Shown here: positions 6,601-11,761 of the stretch, one piece after another
Numbering within the stretch: the first letter of the stretch is position 1
Layout: each line of letters begins with the position of its first letter
Origin: Flavobacteriaceae bacterium
GTDB lineage: Bacteria; Bacteroidota; Bacteroidia; Flavobacteriales; Flavobacteriaceae
Direction: 5' to 3'
NCBI GenBank assembly: GCA_013214425.1
Contig: JABSPN010000013.1
Coordinates: 1-11,761 of the forward strand
DNA: 11,761 bases
Position numbers and translations under genes: made by a program
The notes under the pieces: model-generated
What the model was told of the DNA's origin: nothing
Database searches by the model: none
Seen by the model: the letters and a program-made list of their open reading frames with translations, nothing else

Positions 6601-9132
6601 CCGTCAAGTGCTGGAGGGCGCGCATTAGTGACTATTGAAAACGGAACAGAAGTATTACAATCTCGTTGGGTAAAAACCTCTAAGGAACATACGAAATTCA
6701 ATTTCAAGATTACTCCGGAAATGGCTCCTAACGTCTACATCAGCATTGCTTCTTTACAAAGACATGCCAATACCGAAAACGATGAGCCAATACGAAAATA
6801 TGGCGTTGCTGGTATCACGGTTGAAAATCCGAAGACTAAATTAAAGCCTGAAATTTCCATGTCTTCAGTATTAAGACCAGAGCAAACGACTTCTATAAAA
6901 GTGAGTGAGCAAAATGGAAAAACGATGACCTATACACTGGCTATTGTAGATGAAGGTTTATTAGATCTTACCCGATTTAAAACTCCAGATCCATGGGAGA
7001 CTTTCTATGCGAAACAAGCTTTAGGAGTAAAAACCTGGGATATTTATGATGATGTGATTGGAGCGTATGGCGGAAGAATCAACCAAGTGTTTAGTATTGG
7101 AGGGGATGGAATGAATGCCGGAAGCAAAAACAAAAAAGCCAATCGATTCAAACCTGTAGTAATTTTTAAAGGTCCTTTTACCCTTAAGAAAGGACAATCT
7201 AAAACTCATAAAGTGACCATTCCGAAGTATATCGGTTCGGTAAGAACTATGGTCGTAGCTCACGATCCGGATAAAGAATCGTACGGGAATGCAGAAAAAG
7301 CAACTCCAGTCAGAAAACCATTAATGGTCTTGGCATCAGCTCCAAGAAAAGTGACTCCAGGAGAAAAAGTGAGAATTCCTGTAACGGTATTCGCAATGGA
7401 GAAAAAAGTAAAGAACGTAATCGTGAAATTAAAGAACAACAGCATGTTTAAAGTACTCGGTTCTTCATCACAATCTGTTTCTTTTGCTAAGCCAGATGAA
7501 AAAATGGTCTACTTTGATGTAGAAGTACTCAAAAACGGAATCGGAACCTTTGAAGTATCTGCTTCTGGAAATGGAGAAAAAGCTTCTTACGAAGTGGAAA
7601 TGGATGTTACCAATCCAAATCCGGAGACAACAGAAGTTATTGATGTGCTTCTAGAACCTAATGCTTCTCAAACAATTGATTTTGCTACCTTTGGTGTATC
7701 AGGAACCAATAATGCTCAAATAGAATTATCGTCTCTACCTCCAATGGATTTCAATTCAAGATTAAATTACTTGATTCGTTATCCGCATGGATGTGCTGAG
7801 CAAACAACATCGAGCGTGTTCCCGCAACTGTTCTTAACCGAACTCTTTGATTTACCTGCCGACAAGAAACAACGTATTCAACAGCATGTTCAAATTGGAG
7901 TCGACAAGTTGGGTTACTTCCAAACACCAAGCGGCGGATTCTCGTATTGGCAAGGAGGAAATACCGCCAATGACTGGTCTTCTAGTTATGCCGGACATTT
8001 CTTAATCGAAGCAGAGAAAAAAGGATTTGTGTTACCGATTTCGTTCAAATCAAAATGGATTCAGTATCAAAAACAGGCTGCGAAAAACTGGCGTTTTAAT
8101 ACAACATCCTACAGAAATGGATTGGCTCAAGCCTATCGTTTATATACTTTAGCCTTAGCTGGAAGCCCAGATTTATCGTCAATGAACCGTTTACGTGAAA
8201 CTAGAGGAATCACCAACGAAGCAAAATTGAGATTGGCTGCTGCCTATGCGTTAGCCGGACAAAAAGATGCCGCTAAGAAAATCGTGAATAGCACTTCTTT
8301 AGACTTTACTCCTGAAAAGTATAACTACTATACTTACGGATCTACCAACAGAAATAAGGCTATGGCTCTGGAAACTTTCGTGATCATGAAAGATCATCAA
8401 AAGTCAAAGAATTTAGCCAAAGCCATTGCCAATGTCTTATCAGATAGAAGTTATATGAGTACGCAAACTACGGCTTATAGTTTATTAGCCATGTCAAAAT
8501 ATGCCACTTTTGTTGGCGGAAAAGGTGTGAACGTAAACTATACAGCTAACGGTAAAAAGCAAGTATCTATTAATACAAAAAAAGCGTTGGCAAGTAGAGA
8601 TATTAAGAGCATTGGCGGAATGAATAAGGTCACGATTAAGAACAATAAAGACAATACGATTTATGTTCGCATCCTGAATAATGGTATTTTACCCGTTGGT
8701 AAGGAGAAAATAGAAAAGCGTAACCTAACCGCTACAGTTTCTTATAAAAACAAAAACGGAACCTTATTAAACCCGAATTCTATTTCACAAGGAACAGATT
8801 TTGTTGCAGAGGTTACAATTTCTAACAATGGAAACGAACGTGTAAAAGATGTTGCATTGAGTAATATTTTCCCTTCAGGATGGGAAATTGTGAATACACG
8901 TTTTACTGATTTTGGTTCTTTTGCTGAAAACAATGCAGATCATACCGACATCAGAGATGATCGAGCGAATTTCTATTTCGATTTAGATAAGCGTGGTACG
9001 AAAACATTCAGAGTCTTATTGAATGCTTCCTATCTGGGGAACTACTATTTACCAGGGGTACAATGTGAAGCCATGTATGATGACGATTACTTTGTACGTA
9101 CCAAAGGACAATGGGTAGAAGTCGTGCAATAA
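3607..9132 (+). CDS. Bacterial alpha-2-macroglobulin family lipoprotein with CAEQ thioester
   Basis: 1841 residues, longer than the roughly 1650 of E. coli YfhM. The signal peptide ends in the lipobox VIAC, with lipidated Cys19. In order: N-terminal Ig-like/MG domains (about 50-440); a loop between Cys448 and Cys496 packed with Asp, Glu and Tyr; an MG2 signature GERGVWRPGD (618-627); further MG domains with DWPGW (960-964); VDEG (1114-1117); a Gly/Asn/Lys-rich stretch (about 1145-1180) where the bait region is expected; the A2M domain from about 1180; the thioester motif CAEQ (1396-1399) followed by an alpha-helical thioester domain with GGFSYWQGG; and a C-terminal beta domain ending YFVRTKGQWVEV. 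Known members are envelope protease traps: cleavage of the bait changes conformation and exposes the Cys-Gln thioester, which bonds to the attacker. The residues after Cys19 (KKKSGES) lack an acidic export signal, so a periplasmic position is inferred. The pbpC gene that often adjoins such genes is absent downstream. Confidence 0.95.
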   Translation: MKIKKVLPLLMLFLLVIACKKKSGESGAEVSNFYEFKEYISDVSSGLISRKSDVRVVLATPVEAWSNDLVLDSDLLSVYPKVTGKLIALNNRTIAFQPESEFKSDTEYVFTLNLKKIQKTEKDYEEFTFKVKTFKQDFTVMTNQLQSYSRDWQYLIGNIRTSDVMTLETAKKLIRVKQKGKALAVKFDNEPNDTQFFTFTIDSIQRFEDDSEIEISWDGTPIGIDNKEELNYKIIGKNNFQIIKAEVAEGKEQYLEINFSDPLKKNQTFDGLVTIEGVSKLRYSVDGNILKVFANKTLKGSLQVEVFQGITSLEGYKLKYPFSEQVAFEQQKPEVKLLQSGTILPTSNNLKFNFESVNLRAVDVTVYKIYKNNILQFLQENDINGQSELKRVARPIAKKTINLEKRTSSNLSKRNAFAVDLKKIINADPGAIYRIELSYKQAYSIYKCENAVAAEETIEEIDYDEEDVEDSNWDYGGYYYYNDYYDYNWRDRDNPCTASYYRNKKVSANILATNLGTTVKKGLNNSYFVAVSDIVSTQPVSNAKVAFYNYQQQLLSETATDEKGFALYDAQKPAFFAIVSKAGQSTYVKLNDGGTLSVSKYDVSGVRLKKGIKGFIYGERGVWRPGDTLFLSFMLNDKANKLPYGHPVKMELSDPYGTIIHRAIQTDGLNNLYTFIVPTDENATTGNWNAKVSVGGAIFNKSIKIETIKPNRLKIKAGFDEEIITSAKSVNGDLEVTWLHGAIAKNLKADINVKFHQQNTTFKAFPSYEFDDPARTFNSEEMTIFDGRIDGEGKATFRVDPQLSDQAPGMLKASFVTKVYENGGDFSTDVFSKTYSPYESYVGLNTPKGDRARNMLLTDKKHTFDIATVNENGKPIAVKNLEVKIYKVNRNWWWNASNANLSQYNGSTYRETVFTTKVSTKSNGKGSFQYELKYPDWGRFLVRVINPESGHATGKLIFIDWPGWAGKARKGDPSEANMLVFAADKENYNVGDQANVVFPSSAGGRALVTIENGTEVLQSRWVKTSKEHTKFNFKITPEMAPNVYISIASLQRHANTENDEPIRKYGVAGITVENPKTKLKPEISMSSVLRPEQTTSIKVSEQNGKTMTYTLAIVDEGLLDLTRFKTPDPWETFYAKQALGVKTWDIYDDVIGAYGGRINQVFSIGGDGMNAGSKNKKANRFKPVVIFKGPFTLKKGQSKTHKVTIPKYIGSVRTMVVAHDPDKESYGNAEKATPVRKPLMVLASAPRKVTPGEKVRIPVTVFAMEKKVKNVIVKLKNNSMFKVLGSSSQSVSFAKPDEKMVYFDVEVLKNGIGTFEVSASGNGEKASYEVEMDVTNPNPETTEVIDVLLEPNASQTIDFATFGVSGTNNAQIELSSLPPMDFNSRLNYLIRYPHGCAEQTTSSVFPQLFLTELFDLPADKKQRIQQHVQIGVDKLGYFQTPSGGFSYWQGGNTANDWSSSYAGHFLIEAEKKGFVLPISFKSKWIQYQKQAAKNWRFNTTSYRNGLAQAYRLYTLALAGSPDLSSMNRLRETRGITNEAKLRLAAAYALAGQKDAAKKIVNSTSLDFTPEKYNYYTYGSTNRNKAMALETFVIMKDHQKSKNLAKAIANVLSDRSYMSTQTTAYSLLAMSKYATFVGGKGVNVNYTANGKKQVSINTKKALASRDIKSIGGMNKVTIKNNKDNTIYVRILNNGILPVGKEKIEKRNLTATVSYKNKNGTLLNPNSISQGTDFVAEVTISNNGNERVKDVALSNIFPSGWEIVNTRFTDFGSFAENNADHTDIRDDRANFYFDLDKRGTKTFRVLLNASYLGNYYLPGVQCEAMYDDDYFVRTKGQWVEVVQ

Positions 9133-9158
9133 TCTTTAGATTTTAATAATGAATATTT

Positions 9159-9193
9159 AATAAGCTCCTTCATTTTGAGGGGGCTTATTTTAA
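9159..9193 (+). terminator. Intrinsic terminator of the alpha-2-macroglobulin gene
   Basis: AATAAGCTCC (9159-9168) pairs with GGGGCTTATT (9180-9189) to give a 10-bp stem with one T-G wobble and an 11-base loop, followed by a short T-rich tail (TTATTTTAAT). It begins 26 bases after the stop codon and ends 10 bases before the next start, so the next gene is probably transcribed separately or by read-through. Confidence 0.8.
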
Positions 9194-9202
9194 TACACTA
9201 AC

Positions 9203-9496
9203 ATGACCATCTTTTTTAGAATTACCCTTTGTATAGTTGTATTCGTTGTCTTATTATATATAGATTTCAGTATCGTTAGCCCAATGATTTTACCAGATAA
9301 TCATTGTTACTATCACACTCATGAAATTCCCCTTTGGGTTGATCTACTGTATATGAATGAAGGCTCTAATGGCCACCCTGAATGGACACTATTTCATATC
9401 GTATTGCTAATTAGTTTGAGTGGTTATTTAACTTTTATGATTAATTGGAAGTCTGATACACCCCAACCCCTCTCCAAAGGGGAGTTGTTTGGTTGA
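9203..9496 (+). CDS. Small two-helix membrane protein of unknown function
   Basis: 97 residues. A hydrophobic helix at about 3-21 (FFRITLCIVVFVVLLYI) and a second at about 62-81 flank a loop holding the striking motif DNHCYYHTHE (32-41), rich in His and Cys. I recall similar hypothetical proteins with this motif in flavobacteria but know no function. The arrangement could place the His/Cys loop outside the membrane. The final dozen residues (TPQPLSKGELFG) are encoded by a dispersed intergenic repeat (9458-9489), so the original protein probably ended near residue 84 and lost its stop codon, or the tail is simply tolerated. The start ATG at 9203 directly follows the macroglobulin terminator and has no Shine-Dalgarno sequence. 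Confidence 0.65.
   Translation: MTIFFRITLCIVVFVVLLYIDFSIVSPMILPDNHCYYHTHEIPLWVDLLYMNEGSNGHPEWTLFHIVLLISLSGYLTFMINWKSDTPQPLSKGELFG
9458..9489. repeat. GC-rich inverted-repeat module (left arm of composite repeat)
   Basis: Contains CAACCCCTCTCC, AAA and GGGGAGTTG, an imperfect inverted repeat that is conspicuously C/G-rich in an A/T-rich genome. Its reverse complement starts CAACTCCCCTTTG, closely matching CAACTCTCCCTTTG at 9543-9556, so the two lie in inverted orientation about 53 bases apart. It overlaps the 3' end of the small membrane protein gene. From memory, sequences of this kind are dispersed in Bacteroidota genomes. Confidence 0.55.
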
Positions 9497-9542
9497 ATAT
9501 TTATTATAAAAATTTCGTAATACTTTAGGATTAAATCACCAT

Positions 9543-9596
9543 CAACTCTCCCTTTGTAAGAAGGAAAGATTCTCAGGCTAAAATCAGGGATGTGTT
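9543..9596 (+). repeat. Direct repeat copy A (partner at 10178-10234)
   Basis: The core 9556-9596 (GTAAGAAGGAAAG to GGGATGTGTT) matches 10194-10234 at 40 of 41 positions, the one difference being C9572 against T10210. It starts with a hairpin, CCTTT (9551-9555) and GAAGG (9560-9564) around GTAA, with one T-G wobble pair. It ends only two bases before the stop codon of the minus-strand lipoprotein gene. Confidence 0.85.
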
Positions 9597-9598
9597 AT

Positions 9599-10048
9599 TT
9601 ATAAACCGAAATAAAAAGTATTTATTTGAGGCGCAAAAGCCATTTCATGTTGACAGGTCAAAGCACAGCCTCCTTCATCAAGGCATCTTGCAATTAATCT
9701 ACCACAAGAGAACTTTCCATCACAAGTTTCGTTCCAGCTATTGTCTCCATTTTGACACTCAACAGTATAGTCATCATTAGGCGCTTTTTTATCTAAAACA
9801 AAGAAATCGGGTTCTTTTTCTTCGGAACTTATATATTCAATTGTTTTGTTCTTAGCGTCCCATTGATAGGTGATGTAAATAATGTTTTCATTGTCGAGTT
9901 CTAAATTGATTGATGAGATTTCTTCAAAGAAAGTTTCTACTTCTAATTTATGATCTCCCAAAAAAGCTAAATTGTCTTCTTGAGTACTACATGACAACAG
10001 AAACAAGAACAGAGTAGGCACTCCTAAAATTAATTTTGAATTTCTCAT
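9599..10048 (-). CDS. Small cysteine-rich lipoprotein of unknown function
   Basis: The frame is open from an ATG at 10078, but the start at 10048 is preferred because it puts a normal signal peptide at the N-terminus: MRNSKLI, a hydrophobic core, then the lipobox LLSC with Cys20 (149 residues in all). The mature part is acidic, and STQED follows the lipid cysteine. The C-terminal third holds six cysteines (98, 109, 115, 122, 128, 132) in the pattern C-x10-C-x5-C-x6-C-x5-C-x3-C, including CDGKFSCG and CLDEGGCALTC, enough for three disulfides or a metal site. I do not recognise the family. The gene is on the opposite strand to both neighbours and sits between two direct repeat copies, which suggests an accessory gene. 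A secreted, disulfide-stabilised envelope protein is inferred. Confidence 0.75.
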   Translation of the reverse strand: MRNSKLILGVPTLFLFLLSCSTQEDNLAFLGDHKLEVETFFEEISSINLELDNENIIYITYQWDAKNKTIEYISSEEKEPDFFVLDKKAPNDDYTVECQNGDNSWNETCDGKFSCGRLIARCLDEGGCALTCQHEMAFAPQINTFYFGL

Positions 10049-10177
10049 AATCGAACTACTTAAGTTATTGACTGACAATATTATGAATGTTTAATCCATC
10101 TTATGATAGGTGATCAAATTTTTTATTCATAGACAAATAAACGTTATGATTTTAACTTCTAAATCAAAGTATAACCA

Positions 10178-10234
10178 TTCCCTTTACTCCTTCGTAAGAA
10201 GGAAAGATTTTCAGGCTAAAATCAGGGATGTGTT
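10178..10234 (+). repeat. Direct repeat copy B (partner at 9543-9596)
   Basis: The core 10194-10234 matches copy A at 40 of 41 bases in the same orientation. The hairpin is CCTTC (10189-10193) and GAAGG (10198-10202) around GTAA, fully Watson-Crick here. Compared with copy A it has about eight extra bases (ACTCCTTC, 10186-10193) between TCCCTTT and GTAAG. It lies just upstream of the ABM-fold gene. Confidence 0.85.
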
Positions 10235-10261
10235 CAATAAATTAATCCGTACTTTTAACCT

Positions 10262-10570
10262 ATGATTCAAACACCCTATTACGCCGTGATTTTTACCTCA
10301 AAACAAACCCATAATCTGGAGGGCTATTCCGCTATGGCAGTTCGGATGGAAGAATTAGCCAAAACTCAAAAGGGTTATCTAGGGTTTGAACATGGAAAAG
10401 GGGGACTCAATGTTACTGTTTCTTATTGGGAAACCTTAGAAGATATCAAAAACTGGAAAGCACATACCGCCCATGCTTTCGCTCAGGAGAAAGGTAAAGA
10501 AGATTGGTACAAATGGTATAAGGTTCGTATTTGTAAAGTGGAAAAGGAATATGAATTTAATAAAGAGTAA
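10262..10570 (+). CDS. Antibiotic biosynthesis monooxygenase (ABM) fold protein, YqjZ-like
   Basis: 102 residues, the usual size for a single ABM domain, a dimeric ferredoxin-like alpha+beta barrel. Recognisable features are the first strand YYAVIFTSK (6-14), helix 1 with YSAMAVRMEELA (22-33), the turn KGYLGFEHG (37-45), the strand VTVSYWETLEDIKNWKAH (51-68) and the C-terminal WYKWYKVRICKVEKEYEF. This block order matches the YqjZ-type branch. Some ABM proteins oxidise aromatic polyketides or degrade haem without metal cofactors; no substrate can be assigned here, and no biosynthetic or haem genes are nearby. Cytoplasmic, with no signal peptide. The start follows repeat copy B by 27 bases, so the repeat is part of its promoter or leader region. 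It converges on the DASS transporter gene with 39 bases between stop codons. Confidence 0.88.
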   Translation: MIQTPYYAVIFTSKQTHNLEGYSAMAVRMEELAKTQKGYLGFEHGKGGLNVTVSYWETLEDIKNWKAHTAHAFAQEKGKEDWYKWYKVRICKVEKEYEFNKE

Positions 10571-10578
10571 ACTCTTTA
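10561..10578. terminator. Weak bidirectional hairpin between convergent genes
   Basis: TAAAGAGT (10561-10568) and ACTCTTTA (10571-10578) form a perfect 8-bp inverted repeat around AA, overlapping the stop codon of the ABM gene. The stem is A/T-rich with only a GAG/CTC core, and the tail CTTTATCATTT is not a clean T tract, so termination strength is uncertain. It is the only candidate in the 39-bp convergent gap. Confidence 0.45.
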
Positions 10579-10609
10579 CTTTATCATTTAGTGTTTTTAC
10601 ATTTTTAAT

Positions 10610-11761
10610 TTATTTCGCCCATTCCGGATACACATCAGGAGATAAATCAAAAACATAGCTTCCCCAATAATACATCATAATTGAGATGATGATGATTCCC
10701 ACACAATTCAGAATAAATCCGGGTAATAACATCTGTTTAATCTTTAACTGTTTGGAGCCAAAAACAATGGCATTGGGAGCAGTTGCTACAGGAAGCATAA
10801 ATGCCAATGAAGCAGCAATAGTTAACGGAATCATTAAATATAACGGATTCACCTGAAGCGATGCGGCTAAAGCAATGCTTAAAGGTAACAAAGCCTGCGT
10901 TGTCGCTACATTAGAAGTAAACTCTGTTAAAAAAGCCATTAATAAAGCACATCCTAAGATGATAATGAGAATCGGACTTCCAAAAAGCACGGTTAGTTTT
11001 TCTCCTATCCACTCTGATAATCCTGAGGTTTGAAACCCTTTCGCCATGGCAAACCCACCACCAAAAAGTAAGACAATACTCCAGGGCAATTTTACGGCTG
11101 TTTTCCAATCCATTAAAGCCCCTTTTTGTCTTTTGTCTTTAGACGGGATAATGAATAACAGTATGGCTATAAAAATGGCAACAACTGCATCGGGAATAAA
11201 CTTTTTATCATCGGTAAAAATGCTACTCCAACCTGGCAGGATAAAGTCTCCTATTTTAATGTCGGCTCTAAATACTAGAAGTAAAACAAATAAGGCAAAT
11301 AAAACTAAAATAAGTGTTTGCTCTCTCGTTCTTTTCCCAAGAGCTTTATAACTTTCTTCAAAGAAAACAGGCTTTATAGGTTTGATCTTCCCCTTAGGTT
11401 TAAACAGAAAATACAATACAAAAATAGCAGCGGTAAACACCACCAAGGTAACAGGTAAAGCAAACACCAGCCAATTTCCAAAAGTGATATCTGGAGCTTG
11501 TTCGTAGGCATTAGAAAATATCTTGGTAAATACTAGGTTGGGTGGTGTTCCGATTAAGGTAGTAATACCACCTATAGAACAAGAATAGGCCACACCTAGT
11601 AATAGTGCTATTTTAAACTTTCCGAGTTCATTTTTAGAATATAAGTTTTCTAATTCGTCAATGACCGATAAAACTAAAGGAAGCATCAATAAGGTTGTTG
11701 CCGTATTGGAAATCCACATCGACAAAAAAGCAGAGATCGCCATAAATCCAACTAAAACAGG
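10610..11761 (-). CDS. DASS/SLC13 family sodium:anion symporter (dicarboxylate/sulfate type), N-terminus cut by window
   Basis: The frame is open to the window edge, with PVLVGF before the first visible Met (11743), so that Met is internal and the N-terminal helices are missing. About 383 residues remain, with many hydrophobic segments. Numbering from the visible Met, the first repeat has the family's SNT motif (SNTATT, 12-17) and GTPPN (65-69); the second has TSNVATT (276-282) and ATAPN (320-324). These pairs form the Na+ and substrate sites in the DASS (VcINDY-like) fold. The second motif reads SNV, not SNT. The family imports C4-dicarboxylates, citrate or sulfate with Na+, or exchanges dicarboxylates; motifs seen here do not settle the substrate. 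Inner membrane. The C-terminus (SPDVYPEWAK) is complete. The neighbouring genes give no clue to its substrate. Confidence 0.93.
   Translation of the reverse strand, partial: PVLVGFMAISAFLSMWISNTATTLLMLPLVLSVIDELENLYSKNELGKFKIALLLGVAYSCSIGGITTLIGTPPNLVFTKIFSNAYEQAPDITFGNWLVFALPVTLVVFTAAIFVLYFLFKPKGKIKPIKPVFFEESYKALGKRTREQTLILVLFALFVLLLVFRADIKIGDFILPGWSSIFTDDKKFIPDAVVAIFIAILLFIIPSKDKRQKGALMDWKTAVKLPWSIVLLFGGGFAMAKGFQTSGLSEWIGEKLTVLFGSPILIIILGCALLMAFLTEFTSNVATTQALLPLSIALAASLQVNPLYLMIPLTIAASLAFMLPVATAPNAIVFGSKQLKIKQMLLPGFILNCVGIIIISIMMYYWGSYVFDLSPDVYPEWAK

Noticed and set aside
9592..9780. A 62-residue plus-strand ORF opposite the Cys-rich lipoprotein.
   Set aside because: It lies antisense to a gene with a clear signal peptide and lipobox, and its composition looks like a shadow translation.
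10049..10078. Upstream start (10078) for the Cys-rich lipoprotein.
   Set aside because: It would add ten polar residues before the signal peptide; the internal ATG at 10048 gives a normal lipoprotein signal sequence.
10250..10257. TACTTTTA just upstream of the ABM gene as a promoter -7 element.
   Set aside because: Only four bases separate it from the start codon and there is no TTG at the expected -33 position.
10146..10265. A 39-codon plus-strand ORF (MILTSKSKYN...) whose TGA overlaps the ATG of the ABM gene (ATGA).
   Set aside because: Most of it is repeat copy B translated. Its open frame is explained by the repeat, there is no recognisable protein, and the overlap is easily chance.

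Overview
The window comes from a low-GC genome of the Bacteroidota, most likely class Flavobacteriia. Evidence: three proteins with Bacteroidota-style lipoprotein signals, an almost complete lack of Shine-Dalgarno sequences (start codons follow A/T-rich leaders), a TAnnTTTG-like promoter element, and protein sequences that read like flavobacterial family members. Genus cannot be set from the sequence alone. Both ends of the window cut genes.

Layout. Left edge (1-392, +): C-terminal part of a PhnA-domain protein. It is separated by a strong bidirectional terminator (488-517) and a REP-like palindrome (524-550) from a convergent ALDH7-type aldehyde dehydrogenase (571-2124, -), probably alpha-aminoadipate semialdehyde dehydrogenase. 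A 243-bp divergent intergenic region leads to two co-oriented lipoprotein genes. These are an isoaspartyl peptidase/L-asparaginase of the Ntn-hydrolase type (2368-3444, +) and a very large bacterial alpha-2-macroglobulin with an intact CAEQ thioester motif (3607-9132, +), which ends at a clear hairpin (9159-9193).

The region 9203-10260 is accessory-like. It holds a small two-helix membrane protein whose C-terminus runs into a dispersed repeat, then a small cysteine-rich lipoprotein (9599-10048, -) bracketed by two direct repeat copies (40 of 41 core bases identical). The right part has an antibiotic-biosynthesis-monooxygenase (ABM) fold protein (10262-10570, +), convergent with the C-terminal part of a DASS/SLC13 anion:Na+ symporter (10610-11761, -, cut by the window).

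How it fits together: most genes are unlinked housekeeping functions (lysine catabolism, transport, small oxygenase). The one plausible functional pair is the asparaginase and alpha-2-macroglobulin lipoproteins, both cell-envelope proteins dealing with peptides or proteases, but the link is only adjacency. I see no CRISPR, phage, toxin-antitoxin, rRNA or tRNA features. I do not find a convincing undescribed system. The best leads are the repeat-bracketed Cys-rich lipoprotein, the repeat family itself, and the cysteine-bracketed acidic/tyrosine loop in the macroglobulin.
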